64,000 nucleotides of DNA from Amycolatopsis benzoatilytica AK 16/65 (GCF_000383915.1 NZ_KB912942.1:2206561-2270560), one strand, 5' to 3'. Positions 10,934 through 20,000 are shown, counted from the stretch's first letter. The notes: a model not told the origin generated them from the sequence alone. A program made the numbers and translations.

Positions 10934-11992
10934 TCAGGCCGCGGCGAAGAACTCGCGGACCTTCCCGGTGATGAAGGCCTGGTCGGCTTCGGTGAGCCCG
11001 GTGTAGGTCGGCAGGTAGAAGCCGTCCTCGCTGAACCGGCTGGCGTTGAGCGAGGGCCAGTTCGGGTCGAGGTATCCGGGCTGCCTGCTCATCGGCTTGA
11101 AGAACAGCCGGGTTTCGATCCCCGCCGCGGCGAGGAACTCGCGCAGCTGTTCGCGGCGTTGCGCGCGCAGGTCGTACATCCACAGCACGTCGCGTGCGGG
11201 CATCAGGGTGATCCCGTCGATCCCGGCGAGCGCGTCGTCGTAGCGTTTCTCGATGGCCCGGCGCAGGGCGAGGATCTCGCCGATCCGCTCGGTCTGGGCG
11301 AGGGCGACGGCGGCCTGCATGCTCGTCATGCGGAAGTTGTAGCCGAGTTTCTTGTGCAGGAAGGTGTGCCCGGGGTCGAACGCCATTCCGCGCAGGTGTT
11401 TCAGCTGACCGGCCAGGCGCGGGTCGGCGGTCAGGCAGATCCCGCCTTCGCCAGAGGTGATGATCTTGTTGCCGAAGAGGGAGAAACACGCGATGTCCGC
11501 TACCGGGCGGACGCCGTGCGCTTCAGCCGAATCCTCGACCACCCGCAGGTTGTAGTCGTGGGCCAGCGCCATGATCGCGTCCATATCGCAGCGCCGCCCG
11601 TAAATGTGGACGGGCATGATCGCCTTCGTGCGCGAGGTGATTCTCTCTTCGATCAGCGTCACGTCGATGTTGAGATCGTCGCCGCAGTCGACGAAGACCG
11701 GCGTTGCTCCGGTGTAGGTCACCGCCCACGCCGAGGCGATCATGGTGAATTCCGGGACGATCACTTCGTCGCCGGGACCGATGCCCAGCGCCCGCAGTGC
11801 GAGGGTCAGCGCCGTGGTCCCTGACGAACAGGCGACCCCGTGGGCGATCCCGTTGTAGTCGGCGAAAGCTTGCTCGAACCGGGCGACGAACGGTCCCTGG
11901 GAAGAGAGCCATCCGTCGCTGACGGTCTGAGTGACGTAGTCCAGTTCGCGCCCTTCGAGCCAGGGCTGGGAAACCGGGTAGGTGATGGTCAT
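10934..11992 (-). CDS. PLP-dependent sugar aminotransferase, DegT/DnrJ/EryC1 family (NysDII/perosamine synthase-like)
   Basis: The 352-residue protein is a fold-type I nucleotide-sugar aminotransferase. The cofactor Lys176 lies in the FGNKIITSGEGG stretch, and Asp154 (VVEDSAEAHG) should contact the pyridine nitrogen. The N-terminal VSQPWLEGRELDYV and GWLSSQGP motifs are typical of enzymes that aminate GDP-keto-6-deoxymannose, such as perosamine synthases and the mycosamine transaminases NysDII and AmphDII. It probably supplies the amino group of a deoxyaminosugar from glutamate. Its neighbour 25 bp upstream is a polyene-type glycosyltransferase, which supports a mycosamine-like product. The matching GDP-mannose 4,6-dehydratase is absent from the window and must be elsewhere. 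Amination at C3 versus C4 cannot be decided from sequence alone. Confidence 0.93.
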   Translation of the reverse strand: MTITYPVSQPWLEGRELDYVTQTVSDGWLSSQGPFVARFEQAFADYNGIAHGVACSSGTTALTLALRALGIGPGDEVIVPEFTMIASAWAVTYTGATPVFVDCGDDLNIDVTLIEERITSRTKAIMPVHIYGRRCDMDAIMALAHDYNLRVVEDSAEAHGVRPVADIACFSLFGNKIITSGEGGICLTADPRLAGQLKHLRGMAFDPGHTFLHKKLGYNFRMTSMQAAVALAQTERIGEILALRRAIEKRYDDALAGIDGITLMPARDVLWMYDLRAQRREQLREFLAAAGIETRLFFKPMSRQPGYLDPNWPSLNASRFSEDGFYLPTYTGLTEADQAFITGKVREFFAAA

Positions 11993-12017
11993 CGTCTCCC
12001 TGTTTCTTCCGGGCCGG

Positions 12018-13400
12018 TCAGCGCAGGGCGGGGGAGGCGAGAACGGCGTCGGCCGCCGCCTCGCGCCCGCCCGCCTCCCGTTGCAGCGCGGCGAAATGCT
12101 CGGCCCGCTCCCGGAAGGAGCTGGTGCCGATCACCCTGGTGAGCTTGTCGACCACGTCGTCGGGGTCGATCGTCTCGGGCCGGTCGAGGGTGAGGCTCAC
12201 ACCGAAGTCCTCGCCCCGGACCGCCTGGTCGTGACAGTCGACCCACAACGGGCGCACCACGAGGGGCTTGCCGAAGTACAGCCCTTCGTGGTAGCCGTTT
12301 CCGCCGGCGTGGGTGAAGAACACCTTGACGCTGGGGTGGGCGAGGACGTCGAGCTGTGAGGGCAGCCAGCTTTCGATCCGCAGGTTGGCGGGCCGCTGCC
12401 CGACCGGCGGCAGGTACTCCTGCTGTGCCTCCGGGAGCTTCCAGAGCACCTGGTGGCGTCCTTCGAGCCGGCGGGCGACCTCGACCAGCCCGCGGACCTG
12501 GTCGTGGGTCAGCCGGGTGATTGTGCCGAAAGCCATGTAGACCACGGAATCCTGGCCGTCGAGCCATGCGGAGACCTGGCGGTCGTCCGGGGCCTGCGGC
12601 AACGGCGGCACCAGCGCGCCCACCAGTCGCATCTTCGCCGGCACCGGGAAGGGATAGTCCAGCTCCGGGACCGAGTACACCAGGACCGTTTCCGCCGCGT
12701 CGATGCGGGCCATTTGCCCGCGCGCCTCGGGCGCGATGCCGAGCTCCGCCCGGATCGGGCCGTCTTTGGCGACCACTTTGGCCATGCTCGGCGCGAGGAA
12801 CATGGCGAACGTGCGCAGCTTGAAAAGCCGGTTCTCGATGCGCTGGGTCAGGCTCATCCGATAGGGGAGCCCTGAATGCGGCACCGGGAACCCCGAAGGC
12901 GTGTAGCTCTTCGAGAACGGCGTGTGGGAGGTGAGCACGTTGCTGGGCATGAACGGGACGCTCAGGACGAACGGGATCTTCCTGGTGATCGCCAGTTCGA
13001 CCGCGAACAGGCTCAGGCTTTCGATCACCATCAGCGCCGGGCCGATCTTGTCGACCGCGGCTTCCAGCGCGCGGTACTTGCCCACGCGCAGCTCCGGATC
13101 GACGGTGTGGCGCAGGACCGCGCGGTGGGCCTTGAACCGCGAGGACTGGGTCACCGCGCGGTAGGTTTCGTCGTCCCAGGTCACCGCGGACATCTCGGGC
13201 ACCACCTCGCCGAGCGAGGCGAATTCCACCGGCGTTCCGGAGCCGATTCCTTCGATTTCGGCGCGGCGGGGTTCGTCGGTGGCGAACCAGAGGTTTTCGA
13301 CGCCGCGGCCGGACAGTTCCGCGGCGAGGGTCAGCATCGGGTTGAGCAGACCGCTTTCGGGAGAGCTGACGAAGAGAATCGGCCGTCGGGGCGAATCCAT
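12018..13400 (-). CDS. GT1-family glycosyltransferase, NysDI/AmphDI-like
   Basis: This 460-residue protein transfers an activated sugar to the polyketide. It has the GT-B two-domain layout. The C-terminal donor site carries HAGGNG at 364-369, HEG at 371-373 and DCHD at 388-391, the pattern I associate with polyene mycosaminyltransferases such as NysDI and AmphDI. A MAFGTI strand near 289-294 precedes it. It is first in the leftward operon with the aminotransferase and P450, so it most likely attaches the aminosugar made by its neighbour, using a GDP-linked donor. The ATG has a GGAAAGG ribosome site. Upstream lies a 211-bp divergent promoter shared with the ligase gene. Donor and acceptor specificity are inferred from context. 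Confidence 0.93.
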   Translation of the reverse strand: MDSPRRPILFVSSPESGLLNPMLTLAAELSGRGVENLWFATDEPRRAEIEGIGSGTPVEFASLGEVVPEMSAVTWDDETYRAVTQSSRFKAHRAVLRHTVDPELRVGKYRALEAAVDKIGPALMVIESLSLFAVELAITRKIPFVLSVPFMPSNVLTSHTPFSKSYTPSGFPVPHSGLPYRMSLTQRIENRLFKLRTFAMFLAPSMAKVVAKDGPIRAELGIAPEARGQMARIDAAETVLVYSVPELDYPFPVPAKMRLVGALVPPLPQAPDDRQVSAWLDGQDSVVYMAFGTITRLTHDQVRGLVEVARRLEGRHQVLWKLPEAQQEYLPPVGQRPANLRIESWLPSQLDVLAHPSVKVFFTHAGGNGYHEGLYFGKPLVVRPLWVDCHDQAVRGEDFGVSLTLDRPETIDPDDVVDKLTRVIGTSSFRERAEHFAALQREAGGREAAADAVLASPALR

Positions 13401-13611
13401 GGGCTGCCTTTCCGCGGTGCGCGGGTGGGGGTTCCGTTGCGACGCATGGTCTTTGTCTCACGGAGAAGCCAAGGAAATCACTAATGTCGACGCGCGCTCC
13501 CCCTGGACCGGAATTTCTGGGGGTTTCCTGGAAGGCGGGCGTGGACCCTGGGCACCGGGCCGCCTCGGAGCGCCGGGCCGACCCGCTCACACGGAGGAAA
13601 GAGGTTCGACC
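13401..13611. promoter_or_regulatory. Divergent promoter region between sugar/P450 operon and ligase
   Basis: This 211-bp non-coding gap separates two divergent starts, so both transcription units probably initiate here. It contains a partial palindrome, CTGGGGGTTTCCTGGA at 13517-13532, matching 12 of 16 positions of the PAS-LuxR operator CTVGGGAWWTCCCBAG. I see no convincing -35/-10 pair. A short open frame from 13484 has no domain support. The ligase start is fixed by an excellent GGAGGAAAGAGG ribosome site just before its ATG. Confidence 0.6.
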
Positions 13612-15018
13612 ATGGCGAAGTTGTGCGGTCCGGACAGCGTCCGAACTCTGGGGGAATGGGAAGCCGACGCGGTACGGATGGCGGCCGAACTGCGGGACCG
13701 CGGAGTGCGCCGGTCCACCCGGGTGCTGCTGAAATCGGAGAACTCGGCGGGCTACGCGACAGCGCTGCTCGCGCTGATGCACCTTGGCGCGTCGATCGTG
13801 CTCATCGACCACCAGGAGCGGGCCGAGACCACCACGCGCCTGATCGACCAGGCGCGCGTCGAATTCTGTGTCGCGGGCGACGAAACCGTGCTGCCCGCCC
13901 TCGAGGTCCCGTGCTACACGACCTACGAACTTCAGCTGTACTCCGCGGGCCGCAGCGCGACCGCCGCGGACCTGGACGTCCAGCCGTGGCGGGAGCTTCC
14001 CGACGGCCTGGTCATGTTCTCCTCCGGCTCGACCGGCGTGCCGAAAGCGATCGTCAAGACCGGCGGCTCGTTCCTCGACAACCTGCGCCGCAACCTCGAG
14101 CAGGTCGGGCACGTCGAGAGCGACGTGCTCGTGCCGCTGCTGCCGTTTTCGCACCAGTACGGGCTGTCCATGGTGCTGATTGCGTGGCTCGCCCGGTGCT
14201 CGCTGGTGGTCGCTCCCTACCGGCGGCTCGACCACGCGCTGCGGATGGCGGGCCGGTGCGGGGCGACGGTGTTCGATGCCACCCCGGCGACCTACCGCAG
14301 CATGCTCAACATCGCCCGGCAGCGGCCTGAGCTGCTGCGGGTGCTCGCCGAGTCCCGGATGCTCTGCTCCGGTGCCGCGCCGCTGGATCCGGGCCTGTCG
14401 GAGCGCTACACCGAAGAAACCGGGCATTGCCTGCTCGACAGCTACGGCAGCACTGAACTGGGCAACGTCGCCTTCGCGACGCTGGACAACCCGGTCGCCT
14501 GCGGGCGGGCGGTCGAGGGCGTTCGGCTGGCCGTGGTGGACGACGAGGGCGCCGAGCTGCCGGCGGGCGAAGCGGGCGAGGTCCTGGTGGACACCCCGGA
14601 CATCATGACCGGCTACCTCGGCGAGGACGGTGAGATCGAACCGGCGGCGAAGGGCTGGTACCGCAGCGGGGACCTCGGCCGGCTGACCGAGGACGGGAGC
14701 CTGTGCATCCTCGGCCGCAAACGCGCCGTCCACAGGATGGGCTACACGCTCTACCCGGAGATGATCGAACGCCGGCTGGCGGAGGCCGGGTGCGTCGCCA
14801 AGATCATCGCGATCCCGAACGAGCGCATCGGCAGCGAGCTGATCGCCTTCGTTCAGGACGACGAGGCCAGGGGATTGGACCACTGGCGCGCGGTGGCCAG
14901 AGCGGCGCTGGCCGACTACGAGGTGCCGGGCCGGATGGCCGTCGTCGAGAGTTTTCCTCTCAACGGGAACGGAAAACCCGACAGCAAGCGGTTGGCGGAG
15001 CTGGCGGCGTCGGTGTGA
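13612..15018 (+). CDS. AMP-forming acyl-CoA/ACP ligase, likely starter-unit activation
   Basis: The 468-residue protein is an ANL-superfamily adenylating enzyme. It has the phosphate-binding loop FSSGSTGVPK at 136-145, a YGSTELG motif, WYRSGDLG, a GRKRAVHRMG hinge region and the C-terminal catalytic Lys455 (NGNGKPDSK). It is somewhat shorter than typical 500-550 residue acyl-CoA synthetases. The chosen start has a strong GGAGGAAAGAGG site; a longer in-frame upstream extension reads through the divergent promoter and is unlikely. Beside an amino acid oxidase and a PKS that begins with a lone ACP, it probably activates the omega-amino or omega-guanidino starter acid and transfers it to CoA or directly to the loading ACP. 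The natural substrate is inferred from neighbours. Other roles, such as activating a different carboxylate, are possible. Confidence 0.88.
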   Translation: MAKLCGPDSVRTLGEWEADAVRMAAELRDRGVRRSTRVLLKSENSAGYATALLALMHLGASIVLIDHQERAETTTRLIDQARVEFCVAGDETVLPALEVPCYTTYELQLYSAGRSATAADLDVQPWRELPDGLVMFSSGSTGVPKAIVKTGGSFLDNLRRNLEQVGHVESDVLVPLLPFSHQYGLSMVLIAWLARCSLVVAPYRRLDHALRMAGRCGATVFDATPATYRSMLNIARQRPELLRVLAESRMLCSGAAPLDPGLSERYTEETGHCLLDSYGSTELGNVAFATLDNPVACGRAVEGVRLAVVDDEGAELPAGEAGEVLVDTPDIMTGYLGEDGEIEPAAKGWYRSGDLGRLTEDGSLCILGRKRAVHRMGYTLYPEMIERRLAEAGCVAKIIAIPNERIGSELIAFVQDDEARGLDHWRAVARAALADYEVPGRMAVVESFPLNGNGKPDSKRLAELAASV

Positions 15019-15024
15019 GCCAGG

Positions 15025-15056
15025 CGCCGGGCAGGGGTGCGTGCCCCTGCCCGGCG
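15025..15056. terminator. Bidirectional hairpin terminator between convergent ligase and oxidase
   Basis: A perfect inverted repeat starts seven bases after the ligase stop. Arms GCCGGGCAGGGG (15026-15037) and CCCCTGCCCGGC (15044-15055) enclose a six-base TGCGTG loop, and one further C-G pair extends the stem. Its position between convergent genes fits termination from both sides. Confidence 0.88.
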
Positions 15057-15131
15057 ATGCCGGACGGTTGGCTCGAGTACGGCCTGGCGAGGCAGGTTCA
15101 GGTGGCTCGGCGGGCCGGCCTCCGCAGCGGT

Positions 15132-16787
15132 TCAGTAGGGCAGCTCCACCGGGGCGAGTTCGGCGAACCGGTCCCCAGGCCCGGGATTGCCCGGGTGGGT
15201 GGCTCCGCCGAGGTGGTCCAGCACGCCCCAGACAGCGTTGAGAGCGGTCGTCACGGCACCCTCGGCGAATCCCGCGGTCCACGAGATGTCGTCGCCGGAG
15301 AGGAAAAACCCGCGTTGCGCGGCGGGCAGGCCGCGCTGCATGAACTGGGTGTACAGCCGCCGCTGGTAGCGGTAGTGGCCGGGCAGGTTGGCGCGGAACG
15401 CGCCCATGAAGTGCGGTTCCCGTTCCCAGGTGACGCTGATCGGCCCGGCGACGATGTGCGAGGCGATGTCGACGTCCGGGTAGATCGCTTTGAGCTGCCG
15501 CAGGACGATCGCGAGCCGTTGGGCGTCGTCCAACGGGCCCATCTTGGCCGAATCGTCGTTCCAGCTGTAGGACAGGCACATCACCGCCGGCCGTTGCGGT
15601 CCGTCGTCGAAGAGGTAGACCCCGCGCGGGATACGGTCGGTGAGGGTCATGCCCATCGTGTCCCGGCCGGTGACCGGGTCGGGGTCGCGCCAGAACGGCC
15701 GGTCGGCGAGGACGAACAGTTTGGAGGCGTTCATGTAGTGGGTGCGCTCGACCGCCGTCCATTGCGGGACGCTGAGCAGTTCCGGTGCGCAGTCGACCTG
15801 GCCGAGCAGGGTCCACACGTGCGGGGTGAACACGACCGCGGCGAAATCGCGTCGTTCGCCGGAACTGTCCTCGACGGTGATGGCCTCGCCGGAACGGCTC
15901 AGCCGGGTCACCGCCGGGCGGACGGCGCCCGCGTTGAGCGACGACAAGGACGTCCCGGCCGGCCAGTGCGCGAGGTTCTCCGGCGGGTGGGTCCACAGGC
16001 CGACGGGCAGCTGCTGGGCCCCGCCGAGGATGCTCACCTGGTCGTCGTCGGCGTGGGTGCAGACCACCCGCAGGACCTCCAGGATCGAGTTCGGGAAGTC
16101 GGTGTCCCAGCCGCCGGAGCCGAAGCCGATCTGCCCGAAGACCTCCCTGGTGCGGAAGGATTCGAACGCCGACGAGGCGGCCAGGAAACCGTAGAACGAC
16201 TGGTCGTCCAGCTCGGCGACCAGCCGGTTCCAGACCGATTTGAGCGCGGGTACGTCGCGGCGGCGGATCGCGTCCTCCACCGAGGACCGTTCCGCGCCGT
16301 CCTGCAGCGCCTTTTCCCACGCGTCGCCGACTTCGAGGTAGGCAGCGGGCAGTTCGTCGGCGGTCCGCACGTGGTGCACGACCCCGCCGAGGTCCAGCAC
16401 CGTGCTCGGGGTGCCCGGCGCGAGCGGGTTAGGGAACGGCCGGGTCTTCAGCCCGAGCAGGCCGAGGTAGTGGAACAGGGTGCTCGCCGAGGTCGGGAAC
16501 CGCATCGCGCCCAGTTCGGCCAGCGAGTCCGGATGGCCCTCGAACGGGACCGAGCGCATCCGCCCGCCCAGTTCGCCCGGCTCGTAGAGCACCGGCCGCA
16601 GGCCCAGTTTCATGAGTTCGTATGCGACGACCAGGCCGGAGATCCCGCCGCCCGCCACCGCCACCGGGGTGCCGAGGCGGTGGCGGGGCAACCTGCCGAG
16701 CCCGGCCGGGTGGCGCAGCCAGTCGTCGTAGGGGAAGGGGAAGTCCGGTCCGAACATGGTGATCGGGCTCCGGCCGGTCAGGGTCAT
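15132..16787 (-). CDS. FAD-dependent amine oxidase / L-amino acid 2-monooxygenase, starter-unit supply
   Basis: This flavoenzyme has an N-terminal FAD-binding motif, GGGISG at 46-51, followed by an acidic strand end and GGRMRS at 74-79. A C-terminal FAD-contact segment (SGDDISWTAGFAEGA) is typical of the amine oxidase superfamily. The ATG at 16787 is chosen because GGAGGC lies seven bases upstream; an in-frame start at 16880 lacks one and would run into the operator. The length (551 residues) and motif style resemble tryptophan/arginine/lysine 2-monooxygenases. In amino- and guanidino-polyol clusters these convert arginine to 4-guanidinobutanamide. Combined with the adjacent ligase and the loading ACP, a starter-unit role is likely. 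The amidase and the agmatinase-like deprotecting enzyme expected for the full route are not in this window. Substrate (arginine, ornithine or lysine) is inferred. Confidence 0.88.
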   Translation of the reverse strand: MTLTGRSPITMFGPDFPFPYDDWLRHPAGLGRLPRHRLGTPVAVAGGGISGLVVAYELMKLGLRPVLYEPGELGGRMRSVPFEGHPDSLAELGAMRFPTSASTLFHYLGLLGLKTRPFPNPLAPGTPSTVLDLGGVVHHVRTADELPAAYLEVGDAWEKALQDGAERSSVEDAIRRRDVPALKSVWNRLVAELDDQSFYGFLAASSAFESFRTREVFGQIGFGSGGWDTDFPNSILEVLRVVCTHADDDQVSILGGAQQLPVGLWTHPPENLAHWPAGTSLSSLNAGAVRPAVTRLSRSGEAITVEDSSGERRDFAAVVFTPHVWTLLGQVDCAPELLSVPQWTAVERTHYMNASKLFVLADRPFWRDPDPVTGRDTMGMTLTDRIPRGVYLFDDGPQRPAVMCLSYSWNDDSAKMGPLDDAQRLAIVLRQLKAIYPDVDIASHIVAGPISVTWEREPHFMGAFRANLPGHYRYQRRLYTQFMQRGLPAAQRGFFLSGDDISWTAGFAEGAVTTALNAVWGVLDHLGGATHPGNPGPGDRFAELAPVELPY

Positions 16788-17007
16788 TTCGGTTGCCTCC
16801 CCGGGGAGAACGCGGCAGACGCCGCACGGCCTGGTGCCGCCGAAGCGTCCCCCAGCGGATCGAGGGAAATCCCCAGACAATCGCCGGCGGCCCGGTCGGG
16901 GCGGGGCAATTCCGCCGGTGCTCTAGGAAAAAGTACAGACTGCGGGCTCTTACGATCGGGCCGATGCCAGTTTCGAACCAGGGGCCTAAGGTTGGTGGCA
17001 CGGCGAG
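16788..17007. promoter_or_regulatory. Divergent promoter region between oxidase and first PKS gene
   Basis: The 220-bp gap drives the leftward oxidase and the long rightward PKS series. It carries a near-consensus PAS-LuxR operator, listed separately, and a weaker look-alike CTAGGAAAAAGTACAG at 16923-16938 (11 of 16 positions). The segment 16920-16960 is noticeably A/T-richer than its surroundings, as expected for a promoter, but I cannot fix a -10 hexamer. The ribosome site before the PKS ATG is weak. Confidence 0.7.
16861..16876. promoter_or_regulatory. PAS-LuxR (PimM/AmphRIV-type) operator
   Basis: The palindrome CGAGGGAAATCCCCAG matches the published PimM-family operator consensus CTVGGGAWWTCCCBAG at 15 of 16 positions; only the second base differs. 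It lies 74 bp upstream of the oxidase start and 132 bp upstream of the first PKS start. The regulator itself is not in the window. The match is seen in sequence; binding is inferred. Confidence 0.7.
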
Positions 17008-20000
17008 ATGACGAGCGAAGCCTGCAATGTGTCCTCCGTCGGCGAGATGCCGGGCGAGGGCTCCACCGGCGTTCCCGAAGCAGTGAGTGAGCTGTTGTCG
17101 TCCGGTTCGCGCGACAGTCGCGACAACGTCGTGCGAAAGCTCCTCGCGACGGTCCAGCGCGCTGCCGCGACGGCGTTGGGCGTCGGCCGCTCGGAGGTCG
17201 GGGATCCGCTTCGCCGCTTCGCCGACCTGGGCCTCGACTCGTTGTCGGCGGCCGAGCTGCATCGGCTGGTCCAGACCGAACTCGGGGTTTCCTTCCCGCT
17301 CACCGACCTTTACGACCACCCGACCGCGAGCGGTCTTGCCCAATGCCTTGCCGTCCGCCTGCTGGGCGAGCAGCCGGAGGCGCCGGTGCTGCCGGGCGGC
17401 CGCGCCGGTGCCGACGATCCGGTGGTGATCGTCGGCGCCGCCTGCCGTGCGCCCGGCGGAGTGTTCTCTCCGGACGACCTCTGGCAGCTCCTGCTCGAAG
17501 GCCGGGACGTGGTAGGGAGTTTTCCCGAAGACCGCGGCTGGGATCTCGAAGGAATCTACGACCCCGACCCCGACCGGGCGGGCCGGACCTACACCCGCAG
17601 CGGCGGCTTCCTGACCGGCGCGACCGAATTCGATGCGGAATTCTTCGGGATCTCGCCGCGCGAGGCGCACGCGATGGATCCCCAGCAGCGCGTGCTGATG
17701 GAACTCGCGTGGGAGTTGTTCGAGCGGTCCGGGATCGATCCGCTGTCGGTCGGCGGAAGCGCGGCTGGAGTGTTCGTCGGGGTGGAGGACCACGAGTACG
17801 GACCCGGCATGCAGGGCGCGCGCGACGGAGCGGAAGGTCACCTGGTCACCGGCACCGCGGGCAGCGTCGCTTCCGGCCGGATCGCCTACGAGTTCGGCCT
17901 GCACGGTCCCGCCCTCACGATCGACACGGCCTGTTCCTCGTCGCTGGTGGCGCTGCACGTCGCCGCGCAGGCGCTGCGGCAGGGCGAATGCGACCAGGCG
18001 ATCGCCGGTGGCGTCGCGGTGATGGCCACTCCGGGCTCGTTCATGGCCTACAGCCGGATGCGCGGCCTGTCCGAAGACGGGCGCTGCAAGGCGTTCGGGG
18101 CGGGCGCCGACGGCACCGGGTGGAGCGAGGGCGCCGGGCTGCTGCTCATGGAACGGCTGTCCACGGCGCAGGCCCGCGGCCACCGGATCCTCGCGGTGCT
18201 ACGGGGCTCGGCGGTCAATTCCGACGGGGCCAGTGCGGGGCTCCTCGCCCCGAATGGGCTGGCGCAGCAACGGGTCATCCGGCAGGCACTGTCCGACGCC
18301 GGTCTCGAGCCGTCCGAAGTGGACGCGGTGGAGGCGCACGGAACCGGGACCCCGCTCGGCGACCCGATCGAAGGAGCTGCGCTCCAGGCCGTCTACGGCG
18401 TGGGCCGGGAAGCCGGGCAGCCGCTGCTGCTGGGCTCGGTCAAATCGAACATCGGACACCCGCAAGCCGCGTCCGGCGTGCTCGGCGTGATCAAGATGAT
18501 CGCGGCGATGGGCGCGGGCGTGCTGCCCCAGACGCTTCACGCGGATCCGCCCACACCGCACCTGGATTGGACTGCGGGTACCGTCTCGCTGCTCACCCGG
18601 CAACAGATCTGGCCCGACCGCGGGAGGCCGCGGCGGTGTGCGGTGTCGTCGTTCGGGTTCAGCGGCACCAACGCCCACCTGGTTCTCGAACAAGCGCCCG
18701 CCGCGCCGGAGCCCGAGGAGGACTGCGCCGCCGGACCGGGCGGCCCGGTGCCGTTAGTGCTCTCGGCGCGCAGCCGGTCAGCCCTGCGCGCTCAAGCCTC
18801 CGCGGTGCGTGACGTGCTGCTGTCCGACGCCCGGCCGCTGGACGTCGCGTTCTCGGCCGCCTGCGGCCGGGCCGGGCTCCCGTACCGGGCCGCGGTCGTG
18901 GACAGCGGCCTCGCCGGTCTCGACGCGCTGGCCGACGGTGAACCGCACGAGGCTGTCCGGGAAGGCGTCGCGCAGCACGGGCGGCTCGCGTTCGTCTTTC
19001 CCGGCCAGGGCGCGCAGCGGCTGGGCATGGGGCGCGGGTTGTACGTCGCGTTCCCCTCGTTCGCCGAGGCGTTCGACGCGGCCTGCGCCCACACGGACCT
19101 GCATCTCGACCGGCCGCTGAAGTCCGTCGTGTTCGCCGAGCCCGACACCGCCGAAGCTGCGCTGCTCGACCAGACCGCGTATGCCCAGCCGGCGCTGTTC
19201 GTTTTCCAGGTCGCGCTTTTCCGGCTCCTGGAGTCGTGGGGGGTGCGGCCGGACGTCGTCACCGGACATTCGATCGGCGAGATCGCCGCGGCGCACGTCG
19301 CCGGGATCTGGTCGCTGCCAGACGCGGCCGCCTTCGCCGTCCACCGCGGCCGTCTGATGCAGGACCTGCCCGCCGGGGGCGCGATGGTCGCCGTGCGCGC
19401 GGCCGAGACTCGCGTTCGCGAGTTCCTTTCCGGCGCGGTCGGCGTCGCCGCGGTCAACGGTCCGGAAGCCACTGTCCTTTCCGGACCCGAAACCGAACTG
19501 CTTACGCTGACGGAAAAGTTGTCCGCGCAGGGGATGAAGTGCACCCCGTTGCGGGTGAGCCACGCGTTCCACTCGTCGCTGATGGAGCCAGCACTGGACG
19601 AACTCGGCTGGGTCGCCGAAGTGCTGGCCTACCGGGAGCCGCAGTTGCCGATCGTCTCCACCGTGACGGGCGCGCTCAGCGGGCCCGGCGACCTCGGCTC
19701 GCCAGGATACTGGGTGCGCCAGGCCCGCGAGGCGGTGCGGTTCTCCGACGCAGTCGAAACCTTGGGCGCAGAAGGCGTCACCTCGGTACTCGAACTCGGG
19801 GCTGGCGCAGTGCTGTCGGGGATGGTCGCCGGGATCTTGTCGGACGGGGACACCTTCGCGGCCCCGGCGTTGCGCGGCGGCGAGGACGAGGCCGCCGCGA
19901 TCGTCGCCGCGGTTGCCGCCCTGCACGTGCGCGCCGCAGGACCGGACTGGTCGTTGTTCTTCGCCGGCCGGGGCGCACGCCGGATCGATCTTCCCACCTA

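Noticed and set aside
13279..13611. N-terminal extension of the ligase
   Set aside because: It would overlap the opposing glycosyltransferase start and the promoter. The ATG at 13612 has a very strong ribosome site.
13484..13732. Small open frame starting in the divergent promoter before the ligase
   Set aside because: It overlaps the ligase in another frame and has no convincing ribosome site or recognisable content.
16788..16880. Upstream start for the flavin oxidase at 16880
   Set aside because: The ATG at 16787 has a well-spaced GGAGGC site. The longer form would add 31 residues without family features and cover the regulatory region and operator.
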